Part shown: positions 22,714 through 35,411 of the stretch, piece after piece
Numbering within the stretch: position 1 is the stretch's first letter
How the letters are laid out: every line of letters begins with the position of its first letter
DNA from: Azolla pinnata
Taxonomy: Eukaryota > Streptophyta > Polypodiopsida > Salviniales > Salviniaceae
Assembly (NCBI GenBank): GCA_037176905.1
Contig: JBBBWG010029866.1
Coordinates: forward strand, 1-51,445
DNA: 51,445 nucleotides
Direction: 5' to 3'
Translations under genes and position numbers: made by a program
Notes under the pieces: model-generated
The model's database searches: none
Told to the model about the DNA's origin: nothing
What the model saw: the letters and a program-made list of their open reading frames with translations, nothing else

Positions 22714-24916
22714 ATGTCAGCCATTGGTTGTGGCAAGCGCCCCCTGTTCGAAGAAGCCCTAAATCCAACATCTCAGAAGAGGTTACGTTGCGGAGCAGGA
22801 GGATTCCCTGCTGCATGCCCAGCAGCCCTACGTGCAGATAGCTCTTCACCATTTTCTCAGCTCAAAGGCCTCTTTCCTGACCTGGATGATCAAGTACTCT
22901 ACATATTCTTAATGTATTTCCCTTTTCGTTCTTAGAGTTTCAATTTCCATTTCTAGATTTATCGACAGGGAAGCTTCTTGGGTGTTGCCCATGAAATAGC
23001 CGGCTTCCTTGACATAGCGTAGAGCTGCTCATCTTTTTTGTGTTTTTGTCTGGTTTCTGTTTTTATTTCAATGCATTATTTGCTTCCAATGTTTTTAGCT
23101 ACATGCTCTATTCCAATGGATGTGTGTACGATGGTGGGGAATTATGTTCAGAATATTTGGTAAAGAAGGTTCAAGTCCATATTAGCAAAGATAGAAAAGC
23201 ATCACATTAGAGCTATTAAGCTTAGGAATACTTAAGTTTTCTGTTTGCATACGTGAAATTGGAATTGACTGATTGAAATGACAAACAACTGGATAAGTAA
23301 TAGCTTTGGTATTCTCTGGGCTGCCCTAATGATTTGAAATCTAGCCATTAAAAAAATTAGGAAGACACGAACGAACTCAAGTTATCCATGCAAGGAAGTT
23401 CGGTACGAAAGACAAAAAACTGTTGTATAAAACTTGTCCTCTTCATAACCTACACCGTGTCTGAAAAACGGAAAATATTCCTTATCATGAGGCTCCTTAT
23501 CACACCTCCGACGGCCAAATTTGAAATCTGGGGTCTGGGAAAATATAATAAACTATGGTTTTTAAATACAAAGTAGGCTGGACATGGTCTCTAAATGGCA
23601 AGCCAAAGGATATGGAACAGTAATGAATAGTAGAAGCAAGATATAGTGCTTCTGTTTCGCTTCCAAAGCTAGTTGTAAATCTATGATAATTGTTGTACGC
23701 CACAGTTGTACCAGGTTCAATGACAATCATAACCTGGAACCGTTTAAATTTGATTCTTGCCACTTGCGTACACTATGCCGCTGCTTCATTGGTGAAAGCT
23801 TTGCATATCTTTGACTCTGAGTTATTTGTATTCCACGGCCAGTTGATTGAGAGGGTTTTGATGGTGAGTGGAGGCAATCTGGAATATGCTACGAGGAGCC
23901 TCTGTGAACTCCAATTTATATACGACGGATCAAATTCTTCTCACGTACCCAATGATACAAATCTCTCTGAGAAGGTTTTAAAAGGTATGGTAAAGGCTCA
24001 CTCTTGTATCGCTTCCAAAATGGTGAAGAGGGGTTGAAGCTAAATATCTTCTTTTCTGGCTCACTCTTGTGTCGCTTCCAAAATGGTGAAGAGGGGTTGA
24101 AATTAAACACCTATCTTTTTGTTCTGGAAATTGAATGCAGGCAGTGAATCTCAGCAAGTTGGTGTCCAATCTTACACGGCTAGTGCAAATCATCAAGCTG
24201 TCTTATCAGTTGAAAGGACAAAGTGGGTTGACCTTTTTGTGGAGCAAATGCTCAGTACCTCAAATTTGGATGATGCCGAGCAACGTGCAACAAAGGCTTT
24301 AGAGGCGTTTGAGAAGGCCACCATATCCCAGAGTGGTTCATCATTTGTAAGTTTTCAGAAGGTAATCTAATGATTGTGCAGTTCACCTGATGTTAAGTTT
24401 GCTCAAGGTTCAATCACATACTTCGTCCAAGACCAACTTTCGAAGGCGGTTATGATTGTACATTCAACGTTTTTGAAAATTTATCAAAAGAACAATCAAT
24501 CCATTGCTTGCATTTGAATGCTTTCTTATGACTCATAAGAGATTTTGTCTTCTGCTTGAAATGTGTTTCAGGAAAACGATTCGTTGAAAGACCAAGTGCA
24601 GTACTTGGTCCGTGAGAACCACATTCTGAAAAGAGCAGTTGCTATTCAACACGAGCGGCAGGTGCTCGAGAAATCTTCACAAGAGTTACAGCAAATGAAG
24701 CAATTGATGGTTCAGTCTCAAGAGCAAATACGAACTTTGGAGGTAATAAGATGCTAAACCAACTTCTTAGCGTGATTCTTGATGATGGTGTTTCTCTCTT
24801 ACACTCTCCTTTGGCTTTGTCTTTGTCAGATGAACAACTATGCTCTAAATTTGCAGCTTTGGAAGGGTCGAAACCGACCGTCTATGCCTGGGCATTTTCA
24901 TCCTGATGTTTTTTGA
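22714..24916 (+). CDS. CUE-domain protein (ubiquitin-binding)
   Basis: Small plant protein with an N-terminal CUE domain, a helical fold that binds ubiquitin; its cellular role is not established to my knowledge. Five exons: 22714-22893, 23843-23984, 24141-24361, 24572-24742, 24830-24916, giving 266 aa in frame. It starts MSAIGCGKRPLFEE, followed by a basic stretch (KRLR), then the CUE core from about residue 49 (LFPDLDDQ at 53-60, then LIERVLMVSGGNLEYATRSL) split by intron 1. Residues about 180-245 form a heptad-rich coiled coil (ENDSLKDQ, LVRENHILKRAVAIQHERQ), and the protein ends PGHFHPDVF. This arrangement matches a plant family I recall as annotated 'ubiquitin system component Cue'. At the end of exon 3 a GTAAGT donor at 24347 competes with the one at 24362; I chose the latter because it keeps the conserved SFQKEN join. 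Confidence 0.9.
23995..24120. repeat. 63-bp tandem duplication in CUE-gene intron 2
   Basis: Two copies 63 bp apart, starting GGCTCACTCTTGT at 23995 and 24058. They match almost perfectly through GCTTCCAAAATGGTGAAGAG and then diverge. The first copy starts ten bases after the exon 2 donor, and the second ends close to the branch region of intron 2. Confidence 0.88.
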
Positions 24917-26971
24917 GTCAAAATGTTTGCTGATTGATCATACCAAAGTTGGCTAGATACCGGCCAACATCATTCACTCTTAAGAGGGGCTCTTGTCATT
25001 GCTTTGTATTAACTTCTCCATAGCTGCCGGAATACTGTGAATGAGCCAAAAGCTGAATCAGAGAGGTTGTGGAGCTGGGATATTTCTAATATTTTTTGAA
25101 TTGACAGATAGATTGGTAACCTTCAGGTACGAGGAATGGTGCAATCTATACAGCTATCGGTCTGAAACATTGTGCGGTTCCTCTCTTACGTAAACACAAA
25201 ACTTAACTTGTTCTTTACGGTGGTGATCTAATGCGCACCAAATGCGGATGTATTGAGCTGGTATTGAGACAGCACATTGTTCTTTGTGTACAGGTTTTGG
25301 ATTCTGATTTCCTTTTGCGCAAAATTTTTTAAGGTTCATAGTCAATTGTGGGTGCTTCTGTCGCTTGTGTGTATGCATTAGTTGAAGGCTTTGCCGCTTA
25401 TTTCACTGATCCATCTATGTATTGCTATGTCCTTATGAGTATATTTGATGGGCTTTTGAGGGCAAGAGATTGACGTTGTGCATGACTACATTAAGAGATT
25501 TTTCTCAGCTGATCACATAGTTAGGTACAATTGATTGTTTTTAAACCAATCCAACGTATAGATTGTACATTTGAGATGTGCCATTTAAGATTTTGTTTAC
25601 TTGAATTCCATATAATATCAGGACCATTTTCCACCCAAATAGTGTAACATGTGCTATAAAAGCATACTAATTTCAATCATAACACTAGAGAAAAAGAGGA
25701 TAACTTTTGGGATGGAGTTTCAATGGCCCCCACCACCGGTCACATGATCATCACCCACTCTCTCCGCATAAACGATTAGAAAAAGGAACAATAGAGAACA
25801 TCAAACATGGACTAAGTAATCTGGATACATGCCTCTTACATGTTCCCCAGCAAAGTAAAGATCCCTTTTCAATTGAATTTTTTAAATAACATCTTCAAAG
25901 AGATGACGTGATTACGACTTAATCGGGGCATCCTAAACAAAGATGGTATACTTCTGCAATTGAAGGAATAACGTGAATTGAAGGAATAACGTGAATTGAA
26001 GGCATAGGATGCTTCCGAACAATCATCACTGTTAGCAATATGCTTAGATGATTAGGCCCTGATCATAGTCGGAGCAGTAGTGCACCCACATAGCTATAGT
26101 TGTAACATTTCGATCATATAACTAGATCTGTTACAACAGTTTCTACTGTCATATGGAAGTTATCAGTGTCGCTTTTACTTGAATAGCCCATTCAATTTCA
26201 GCCATCACCGTAGCCACGAGTTATACCCAAAATTCAGATATTCTTACTCTTAATATATGATCAGGTGGGTCTTAAATCAAGAATAGGAGGGTCGATCAAA
26301 CAAAAAATAAAATTACAAAATCCACCCTTACGTTAGAGGCATAAGAATATAAAGAAATTTAATGATGAAAATACATGTCTTACATGGTTAATCAACAGCA
26401 AATTGCGACGATATCTAATGAAGCATTCCCGTGGATCGATCTGGTGGGGAAGTAGATAAGGGCAAACCATAAATTTGCAGGAGATTGTGAGTCATACGTG
26501 CTCTGCAAACGATCATTTGCAAGAGATTCGAGCTGATATTAGTTGCAAAGATATGTAATGAGGCTTTCGATTTCGGCAAGCATTCCAAGACTTGACGACA
26601 GTCGGCCATCGTTCCTTTTGTACTAAGAGATCATGATGCATTTGTATTAAGAGAATAATAGTGTTCAGTTCTTTTTTTTTGGGGGGGGGGGGGGTTTATT
26701 TTTTCTGGGGTTGCTTGTTTATACAGAATGTTAGAAGAAGCAAAGCTGGGACTGAAACAAATGGACTGCATGGCTTGTAGTGCAGGGTTGTTGGCTCTTG
26801 CCCATGATGATGATCATTGTGCAATGGATCCCAACTATCTACTATATCTACATATCTATACACCAAAAGAGCGAAAGAAAATATGTAAAAGAAGATGAAG
26901 AAGAGCTGAGTTAGAATTTAGAAGATTTCAATCCCCATACCAGTCTGATTACCTAAGTTGCGGTAGTGCTT
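24917..26971. other. Convergent intergenic region, nothing recognised
   Basis: The CUE gene ends at 24916 reading rightward and AGT2 ends at 26972 reading leftward, so both 3' untranslated regions should lie here. I see no further gene. A run of 13 G follows a T run near 26667-26693. Around 25964-26000 a short unit (GAAGGAATAACGTGAATT) is repeated two to three times. Confidence 0.55.
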
Positions 26972-29900
26972 TCACATTTTCGACATCACGTAATCCATCA
27001 CATCTACCAGAAAGTCTGCAGACATTTGGGCATCGGGTTAAAACAACAAACAGACACATTCGACCCCATGGCAATCAAAATAAAAAAGACCACAATAAAC
27101 CTCACAAAACACGAAAGAGACCCAAAGAAGTAAAGAACAGACAAAGCACAGGAAGATGGGCAATTTGATGGTGATATGTACCTGCATCTTCTTTGGTAAA
27201 GCACATGGGTGGTTTGATTCTAAACACGTTTCCATACATACCACCTTTCCCCACTAACACTCCGTGATCTGCACACGGCAACATACACACAAATTCGGCA
27301 TCTGATCAATTGCATGCTCACACCTTCATCACATGTGCATGTCTACGAATAGAAGTTAGAAATCATGCTATATGTGCATGTATCAATGTGCAGTATTGCA
27401 CGGTAATGAAAGGAATGTGGATTGTATTCTTCAACATACCCCTCATCTTTTCAAATATCTCGGCGGTTTCTTCTTTAGCTGGTTCTTTTGTCGACCGATC
27501 TCGAACTAGCTCCACTCCGATCATCAGGCCTTTCCCTCTAACATCGCCTATGACTGGAATCACAAAACACATTTATAAACATCAGCATCGTAACAATGTA
27601 TTCAGTCAAATAATCTAATACTTATCGTTAAGCACAAGACATTAAGAATCATCATCACAACACTGTAGTTAAACAAACGCTTATTTATAGAGAGGTTATA
27701 TCTACCGGGGCCCTTGAACCCCAAAGAGATTCACGTCTTTTTGCCTCAAGAGAAGAGAGTTTGAACCACTTACTATCGTATTTCTCTTGCAGATTTCTCA
27801 GCCTTCCAAGTAGATATGAGCCCAATTCCGCACAATGCTCTTGACGCTTCTCTTTCTCGAGGACCCGCAACACTGCATGCCCACCTGCTGAACACACGGG
27901 GTTTCCACCGAAAGTGTTGAAATGCAATGCCTTGGAAAACACACCGGCGATCTCTGGTGTCGTAACAACTGCAGCCAGAGGAAGCCCATTCCCAATGCCC
28001 TATGCATTTAAAAGAGCAAAGAAGACATGAAATCTTGATGTTAAATTCAGGACTAGCTATGAAAAACATAACGTTTTCTTGATCTCTAAGGAGCATCATA
28101 AATTTCTGTGCACCTTTGCCAATGTGACTATGTCTGGTATCACACCATGCGTTTCAAATCCCCAGTAGTGGCTCCCGAGCCGGCCAAACGCTGTTTGCAC
28201 TTCATCAGCCACACAAATACCCCCTGCTTTCCTAACTGTTTCATAAACCTTCGGTAAGTATCCCGGTGCGAGCTCAACCGCCCCTCCCACACCCTGTATT
28301 TTGGAATATTGCAATATTAGATCTTGTGCACTTCTCTTTTTATTCGACATGATTACGACTATGTGTTGCTTACTTGGAGTGATTCTGCAAAGAAAGCCGC
28401 GACTCGACCTGATGTGGATGTTTCGATCAATTCAGAAACATCTTCAGCATATTTCGGCCCATCAGCGCCATACCGACCTCGGTATGGATTAGGATTAATG
28501 GTGTGATGGATGCCAAACCCCTTCCATGAAAATAGAGATTTCTTGCTGTTAAGCATTAGTCGTTCGCCGATGCTAATGGAGGATTTTATAGTTCGAGAAG
28601 CTCAGGCAAATTCAAAACCAGTGGTTAGAAGTAGTATTGGAGTTTCTAGATCACTACCTGGGGAATGCCATGCTTATAGATGCGTTGGCCATTCAGTCCC
28701 ATCGTCGCCGCACTCAAGCCATGGTAAGCATTCCGGAGGGCAATCACATCATAGTTGCCCGTGTATAACCTTGCCATCATCATTGCCATATCATTGGCCT
28801 CGCCTCCCGAGTTAACAAAGTAGACAACCTTATGACAACAAACGAATGTATAAATGTGAATGATCAGTCAAGTGATCATCGATGAGCTGTAGGAAGTTCT
28901 TCAAGAACTTCCAATATGGAACAAAAGGTGTCCATAAATCAAAGCACCAACCCTAGCCAGAAACGTCCTAAAAAATTGTCTACATTAGAGCAGGTGTCAA
29001 AGAGTAACAAGCACCACTGTTTCTACAACCATTGACGTCATGGGCATTCACTGGAGAATTATCGTGGGAGGATCCTAGAAATGTTATTCATGTCCACATA
29101 CATGTGGGCATGCATTCACTGATTGACGACGTGATGATGCTAAGTGGGCAAAACCATGGGAACGGGAACATTAACTCTGCTCATTAGCTACACCGTATAG
29201 TATGGTTAGTCGTGACCATCTTCCAACGACTATATGTGTTAAACAAACGAGTTCATTTTAGAGTGGAATTGTGACATTATAGTTAGGTAGTACTCTTCTC
29301 GTTTAAAACTACATAGGCTTTTCAGAGCTAATCAGCTACGAGCTGGAAAAGCAGTCACTATTCTTAGCATTCTCATGCTTCCAGCCTATTAGTTAGTAGT
29401 GGGGAAAGATTGAGCGGTAGGGAAAACCTTAAGGTTGCCTGGCATCTTGTTGGCAAGGGCCTCCGCGAAATCAGCCACGGCGTGGTGGAGATAGATGGTG
29501 GTGGTGTGCTGGAGAAGCTTCGTTTGCTTAACGATCGCATCGACTACCTCCGGGTGGCAATGCCCGCATGATACTGTCACGATTCCCGCGAAAGCATCCA
29601 AATACCTCCGTCCAGTCTCATCATAAAGATATTGCATTTTCCCTTCGACAATGTTGATCTGAACAAATTAAGGTCACAACAAAACCCAGGATCACATATA
29701 CGCATCGAGCTGACTTCGCTCGCAATATCCAAATCATTCTAGGTGCATAGGCCCCGAAGTGAAGTACGAAAAGCGAAAGCAGTCCAAACGATATTGCATT
29801 TTCCCTTCGACTACTATGTTGATCTCAAAGAAGTATGGTCACAATCATGATGAATATGCGCCGAGCCAACTTCTCTGGCGACGTTGAAATCATCCTACAC

Positions 29901-31668
29901 GCGTAAGAGCTGACACGTAGTGCGAAAATCAAAAGCTAGGCTAGTACAGAAATCGCTCTATGCGTGCGTAGGCGCTGACACATAGTACAAAAATCAAAAG
30001 CTTGGGTAGTAAAACAATTTCCGCACAAATCAAAAGCTTGAGAAGTAGGAAGGGAAAGGGATCGAAATGTTCAAGACAAAAGAAGCGTGCGAATGATGAT
30101 GATGATGATGATGCAAGGGGGAAGGAAGGCCCACTTCTCTTGCTGAGTTCCTTGCAGTAGGGAAAAGAGCAAGACAAGAAAAAAAAAGTGGGCCCTCATA
30201 CAGAAAACAAAAAACAAAAGAAAGGTGGTCTGACAAGAGTACAGCTACGATTGGACAGCTCAATGGAGAAGAACCACTGAAGTGAAAAAAGAAAAGAAGG
30301 CAAAAAAAAAAGATGATGTTACAAATCGGCACATCACAACCGTCAATGCACAGAATCACAACAGAATGCCGTAATTACATTGACGGGTGGGTAGAATCTT
30401 TACATCTAGCTGCATGTAGGGCGTACTGATCCGAACCATGTGCTCAAACTTGGCTGGAACCCATTGAAATGGCATCGAAGAAATCCCAAACCATGTGCTC
30501 AAACTTGGCTGGAACCCATTGAAATGGCATCAAAGAAATCCCAAACCATGTGCTCAAACTTGGCTGGAACCCATTGAAATGGCATCGAAGAAATCCCGAA
30601 CCATGTGCTCTCAAGCTCAAAAAATTTGGCCCGAAACCCGTCGAAATCCGGAACCATGGCGCTCTCAAGCTCAAATTTGGCTGAAATCCATCGGAAAAAT
30701 CCGGAACCATGTGCTCTCAAGCTCATGGTTTGGCTGAAATCCATCGAAATGGCGTCGAAGAAATTAAATCGATTCGTGCATGCCCATGAATGCAAGGATA
30801 AGAAAAAACCAGCCAATTTAGGGCAAAAGTGTCCAGGGAATCAGCAACAGAACTATGCGACCGATCCCCACAGACAGACCGATTCGGAACCAGTGGAGGA
30901 ACTATGCAGTCAAATCGATCAATCCCCAGTGACAGACCGATACAGAATGAGCAAAAGAAGGACACGATAAATCGATGAACCGACTGACAAACAGACAGAT
31001 ACAGAATTAGCTACAGAACTATGTGAGGATCAACTGCGATTGATCAATCGGCCGACTGACCGACAAACAGAAAGATGCAGAATCTGGTAAAGAACTATGT
31101 GAGGATCGGCCAATAGATCGATCGGACCAACGGACCAACAAATAGAAAGATCCTAGCCACAGAAGTATGTGAGGATCGAGCCATCGATAGATCGATCGAT
31201 CGACAAACAGAAAGATGCAGAATCAGCTACAGAAGTATGTGAGGATTCACCCGATCGATCGCTCGAGGAGAAAACCGAGCCGAAACCAACACCCAAACAT
31301 GCTTCCTCTCGGGCGATCAAGATGCAGCTCGATCTGGTCTATCTAACGATGATCGACGGAAGAGGAAGGGGGAGGCAACTCACATGTTTCTTGTAGTAGA
31401 GCACGATGCTGGGGTTCATGAAGCGGCGGCGCTTGTCGAGGATGTCGAGGGAGGAGGGCCCTGTGTAAGGAGCAGGGGAGTAGTCGAAGGAAGGCATGGG
31501 CCCGGGGAGAAGAGGCTCGGGCCCTGCTGCCATAGCTGCTGCGCTTCCTGATCTGTCGGGGGCCGCAGCTGCTGCAGAAGTGGAGAAGAAGGAGGAGGAG
31601 GAGGAGAACGGCCTTCTTCTTCCATGGCGTGAAGCTGCCCCGAGCTGCCTCGCCAATGCTCCTGCCAT
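26972..31668 (-). CDS. AGT2: Alanine-glyoxylate aminotransferase 2, mitochondrial type
   Basis: Class-III PLP-dependent aminotransferase of the plant AGT2/PYD4 group, which moves amino groups from alanine or beta-alanine to glyoxylate or pyruvate. Nine coding exons on the minus strand: 31384-31668, 29428-29658, 28658-28828, 28374-28520, 28114-28293, 27774-27999, 27440-27553, 27182-27268, 26972-27015. They join in frame to 494 aa (about 476 in Arabidopsis, from memory). Residues 1-45 are rich in Arg, Ser and Ala, a mitochondrial-type presequence. Landmarks: [34 protein letters not shown] (PLP phosphate region), [11 protein letters not shown] with Asp308 for the PLP ring nitrogen, and [11 protein letters not shown] with the Schiff-base Lys338 as the last codon of exon 5. 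The end is MDYVMSKM. The start at 31668 is the ATG beginning the presequence; upstream ATGs in the same frame lie in repeat-rich DNA. AGT2 versus PYD4 cannot be settled here. Confidence 0.94.
29628..30015. repeat. Tandem duplication across the AGT2 intron 1/exon 2 border
   Basis: A segment of about 160 bp starting GATATTGCATTTTCCCTTCG at 29628 is repeated at 29790, 162 bp away. The second copy lies wholly in intron 1. A third partial copy, matching only the intronic half, follows at about 29940-30015 (GCTGACACATAGTAC then AAAATCAAAAGCTT). The first copy contains the true 5' end of exon 2. Confidence 0.85.
30436..30780. repeat. 55-bp minisatellite in AGT2 intron 1
   Basis: Units start CCATGTGCTCAAACTTGGC and contain CCATTGAAATGGCATCGAAG. 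The first three are 55 bp apart (30436, 30491, 30546). Three more diverged, irregularly spaced units follow to about 30780. Open frames on both strands are a by-product. Confidence 0.9.
30985..31260. repeat. GATCGATC/ACAGAAAGATGCAG repeats in AGT2 intron 1
   Basis: Four irregular units built from GACAAACAGAAAGATGCAGA, GCTACAGAACTATGTGAGGA and GATCGATCG, ending about 120 bases before the AGT2 exon 1 donor. Confidence 0.75.
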
Positions 31669-32499
31669 TTGCCCCCAACCTACAGTTCCAAAAGAGCACC
31701 ACAATTCATCACAATTGAATCCATCAGTTCGCTCTCTCTCTCTCTCTCTGTGCAGCATCATCATCATCATCAGCAGCAGCATCATCGATCGATCAAGACT
31801 TTGCCCTGTGCCTAGACTGTTTGTTGCATTGATCGCTGCATCACAAGGGAGGGGGGGAGAGGCGTTCCCCAAAGCACGAGGAGCTTGGGGAAGATCAGCA
31901 AGACGGGTTAGAGGAAAGAGGCAGCAGAGCGAAGATGATTTGGTGGCACAAGTAGAGGCATGGAAGCAGAAGAAGAAGCAGAAGCGGTAGGAGTAGGTAG
32001 TAGAAGGCAAGAAATCAGCGCAGAGATCCGGAAGGCAGAAAGAAGGGCGGAGATGGAAGGAGGCCGTCAGGCGCAAGAATTAGGGTTTTCGGAAGCATGC
32101 ATTGCATGCATGTATGCAGGGATGGATGGATGGATCGATCCGTCGATCGATCGATGGACAGGCAAGCAAGCAAGCAAGCAAGCAGGCAGGCACGTCGATG
32201 GAGATCTAGGGTTTAGGGTTGAACCTTGGTGGAAGAAGAAGCAGAAGAAGAAGAAGAAGAAGCGGAAGAAGAAGAAGAAGAAGAAGCAGAAGCAGAAGCA
32301 GAAGAAGAAGAAGAAGAAGAAGAAGAAGAAGAAGAAGATGTTCCTTCTGCTTCTTCGTCTGTGCGGGTGAGCTTGCGCGCGCAGTGGCTATGGAAGAAGA
32401 AGAAGAAGATGAAGATGAAGAAGAAAGGAAGAGCGCTGCGTATAAATAAAAAGCACAGAGGCGAAGAGAGAGAAGAGAGAGAAGAGAGAGAAGAGGGTG

Positions 32500-32940
32500 G
32501 AAATTTGAACCTCCTCTCTCTCCTCTCTCCTCTCTCCTCTCTCCTCTTCTCTCTTCTTCTCTCTCTTCTCTCTCCTCCTCTGTTCTCTTCTCTCTCTTCT
32601 TCTCTCTCCTCCCCTGTTCTCTTCTCTCTCTTCTTCTCTCTCTCCTCTCTCCTCTCTCCTCTCTCCTCTTCTCTCTCTTCTCTCTCTTCTCTCTCCTCCC
32701 CTGTTCTCTTCTCTCTCTTCTTCTCTCTCCTCCCCTGTTCTCTTCTCTCTCTTCTTCTCTCTTCTTCTCTCTCCTCCCCTGTTCTCTTCTCTCTCTTCTT
32801 CTCTCTCCTCCCCTGTTCTCTTCTCTCTCTCTCCTCTCTCCTCCCCTGTTCTCTTCTCTCTCTCTCTCTCCTCTCTCCTCCCATTCTCTCTCCTCCCCTT
32901 CTCTCCCCTTCTCTCTCCTCCCCTTCTCTCTCCTCCCCTG
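32500..32940. repeat. Pyrimidine-only minisatellite (CTCTCTCCTCCCCTGTTCT)
   Basis: About 440 bases with almost no purine on the plus strand. The commonest unit is CTCTCTCCTCCCCTGTTCTC followed by TTCTCTCTCTTCTT, with shorter CTCTCCT runs at both ends. The only recurring purine is the G of CCTGTTC. It lies 830-1270 bases upstream of the AGT2 start, with the purine strand on the AGT2 coding strand. Confidence 0.92.
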
Positions 32941-35411
32941 AGACATTATTAGGTTAAGTATAACATAGAGTTTAACAAATGTGGAGAATGTAAACTAGGA
33001 AAATGTTCATCATAATCCCCCCCACCAGCACTTAATCACAGATGCTTTCTTTTTTCCCCAGGGACAGAAGAAAGAGGGCATGGTGAACGCGGTTACTGCC
33101 CCGCTCGCTCGGCCTCTCCGTCTCTCTCTCTCTCTCTCTGAAGCAGCAAAACCCTGAAAGAGAGCAGTCAAAACGCCCCGGAAATGCCTGGTTTCAAAGT
33201 CACACGTTGTCATTCCGCTGGACATCGTCGAGATGGTAAGAGAACGCGAGCTAGCTTCTTTTTTCCGTACTTTGGATGATTGGGTACACATCTCACGGCT
33301 GTATCTTGGGCCAATTCTGGTCTCAGAAGACGTTAATATATCTCTCTTTCTTTCATATCTCTCCTCTCTCCCCACGTGGAGCACGCGCTCTAACTAAGCC
33401 TCTTCCTGTTTAGGGTTCCGAGAGTTTTTTTAGGGTTTTCTAGTTTGCTTTATTAGGGTTGGTCAAGGCATGCGAATCGAACCCATTTCCGCGCGCCCTG
33501 GATACGGATGAACCCTCCCCATGAAACCCTAAAAAAGGAAAACTCTGGGGAGCAGTTGTCCAAGTTCGGCGAACAAGCAGGGGAAAACAGTGCATGGCAA
33601 CAAAGCAAAGGAAAGAACAGTCTAATCTGTAGAACTAAAGTTGGCCAAGCCAACCCCTGAACCCGCTCGATGTCTATCTCCTCGAAGCTCCGGTCGATCG
33701 GAACGGCCACTCGACAAATGTAGCCATGTCTGGTTCGGGCGACCTGATCAACCGATAGCTACAAGGTGGTTCCAGGTCCAAGTTCAATGTATGTTATATG
33801 TTTCTCGGAACCGATCGAAACTTGTCAAGGCGAAGGTGGGTTATACAGAAGCAGAACTTCCTTCTCTAATCATAGTTAGTTAGAGTAAGTTACATGCATC
33901 TGTCTGTCGACTTAACCGACCGACTCTGTGGACATCAGACCCCATCTTCGATAGTGAGTCTATGATAACGCTATAAGTTTAGTCTGGCGATCTGTCGAAA
34001 GCGAGCTCGATAAATCTATGTACATACATACATAGGCCCAATTGGGCAGTTTCTGGCTCTGAACTGCGCCAGATGCAGAAGAAAAACCGCCATCTGATCC
34101 GAATCAGCACGCATACGAATTTTTACGACTGCTTTTCACAAAGCGAATCGAGATCGATCGATCGATCGCTTTGATTCGTGGCGTGACTTTTTTCTCCCCT
34201 TCGTCGGCGCAGAGATGCTTCCACTGGCAATTCCCCTCGCTCGAAACAACATCCTCAGAAGAAACACGTCTGACCGTGTCGATTATCCGACGATGATTAC
34301 GCGTCTCCCATAAACATTAGTGCAGTTCGATTCGATCCAATGCACTTAACCCGTATTTCGTCGATCCCACTCATCCTTATCTATAATCGCATTCAAGCTC
34401 CATAATCATTAAGTGTGTATGCAATTCACTAATGGACTTATCCCCCACTATATCTTTATTATATGTAATTTATGCATGCGGCGCATTGGATCGGATCGAT
34501 CGGTGCAGTGCGATCGATCATGAGATTGACATATTCCACCGCCCCATTTTAATTACGCCTCGAAAGAGCATATGTCTTATTGTCGATGATCGATCGATCG
34601 ATCGATCGATTCGTCGACCAAATGCAGTGCACGATGATCGGCAATGGGGTTCGATCGATCGGTTAGCTTGCGCTATCACAACCTCGTGATCGATCCGCTA
34701 CGAAATGAGTGGAATCACACATCTCTTTGGATGACAGCATGGTTTTCCACCGGATGCATTCATGGCCGATTCGCGCGAATAAGCTCAGCCAACGACAGTT
34801 ATCGTGCCTGAATAGCGATTGATGGAATCGGATGGATTGAATGCCGATGGAATCGATGAATTGATCGATTAAGCCGCTTACGCCATTCATTCGATTAGTT
34901 TGGCGATGATGACGATGATTATGATGACAAGACCCAAAGGTAGTTAAGTTAGTTAGGATCCTTTCGAACTAGAAACCGGATTGCGACAAAATCGATCCTG
35001 TTCCAAGGGATAGAATCCAGAAGTTGGCTCACAAACTGTGGGCTTGCTTTCTAGAAAGCTTTCGACAAAGCGATAATAAAATGTTGTGGAGATTCTCTCT
35101 GCTAAGGAGCTCCCAATGTCTTTTTAATAGGGCTTTAATCGATCTGTTAGCAGACATTTGAATCAGGTCCACGAGCTCTCCAATCGATCGATCGATCGAT
35201 CTAGCACCCATTAATCCCTTTCATCTTTTCGATTCGTTCATCGGATTCGAGATGGTGGCGGTCGGCAACTTGTGGATCGAATCGTTCCCATCACATGTCT
35301 TTGTTTGGCCCAGAGGAATCTGCAGAAAGCCCTTTACAACATCTTTTTTTTTTTAGTTCTGCGAGCGTAGCAATTGATTCCAGAGGGCTTCGTTGCCATC
35401 ACGTTCGCACG

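Noticed and set aside
24343..24350. Strong GTAAGT donor inside CUE-gene exon 3
   Set aside because: Using it would drop five codons (VSFQK) that complete the SFQKEN join expected in the family. The downstream AAG/GTAATC donor keeps the frame and the motif.
32206..32957. Overlapping 220-246 codon frames on both strands (Arg/Glu or Ser/Leu rich)
   Set aside because: Pure translation of GAA and CTCTCC repeats; open on several frames at once, no start context or domain.
33465..33490. Second tRNA-like GGTTCGATTCG on the minus strand
   Set aside because: It lacks the final CC of the B box and has no flanking stem pairing or A box.
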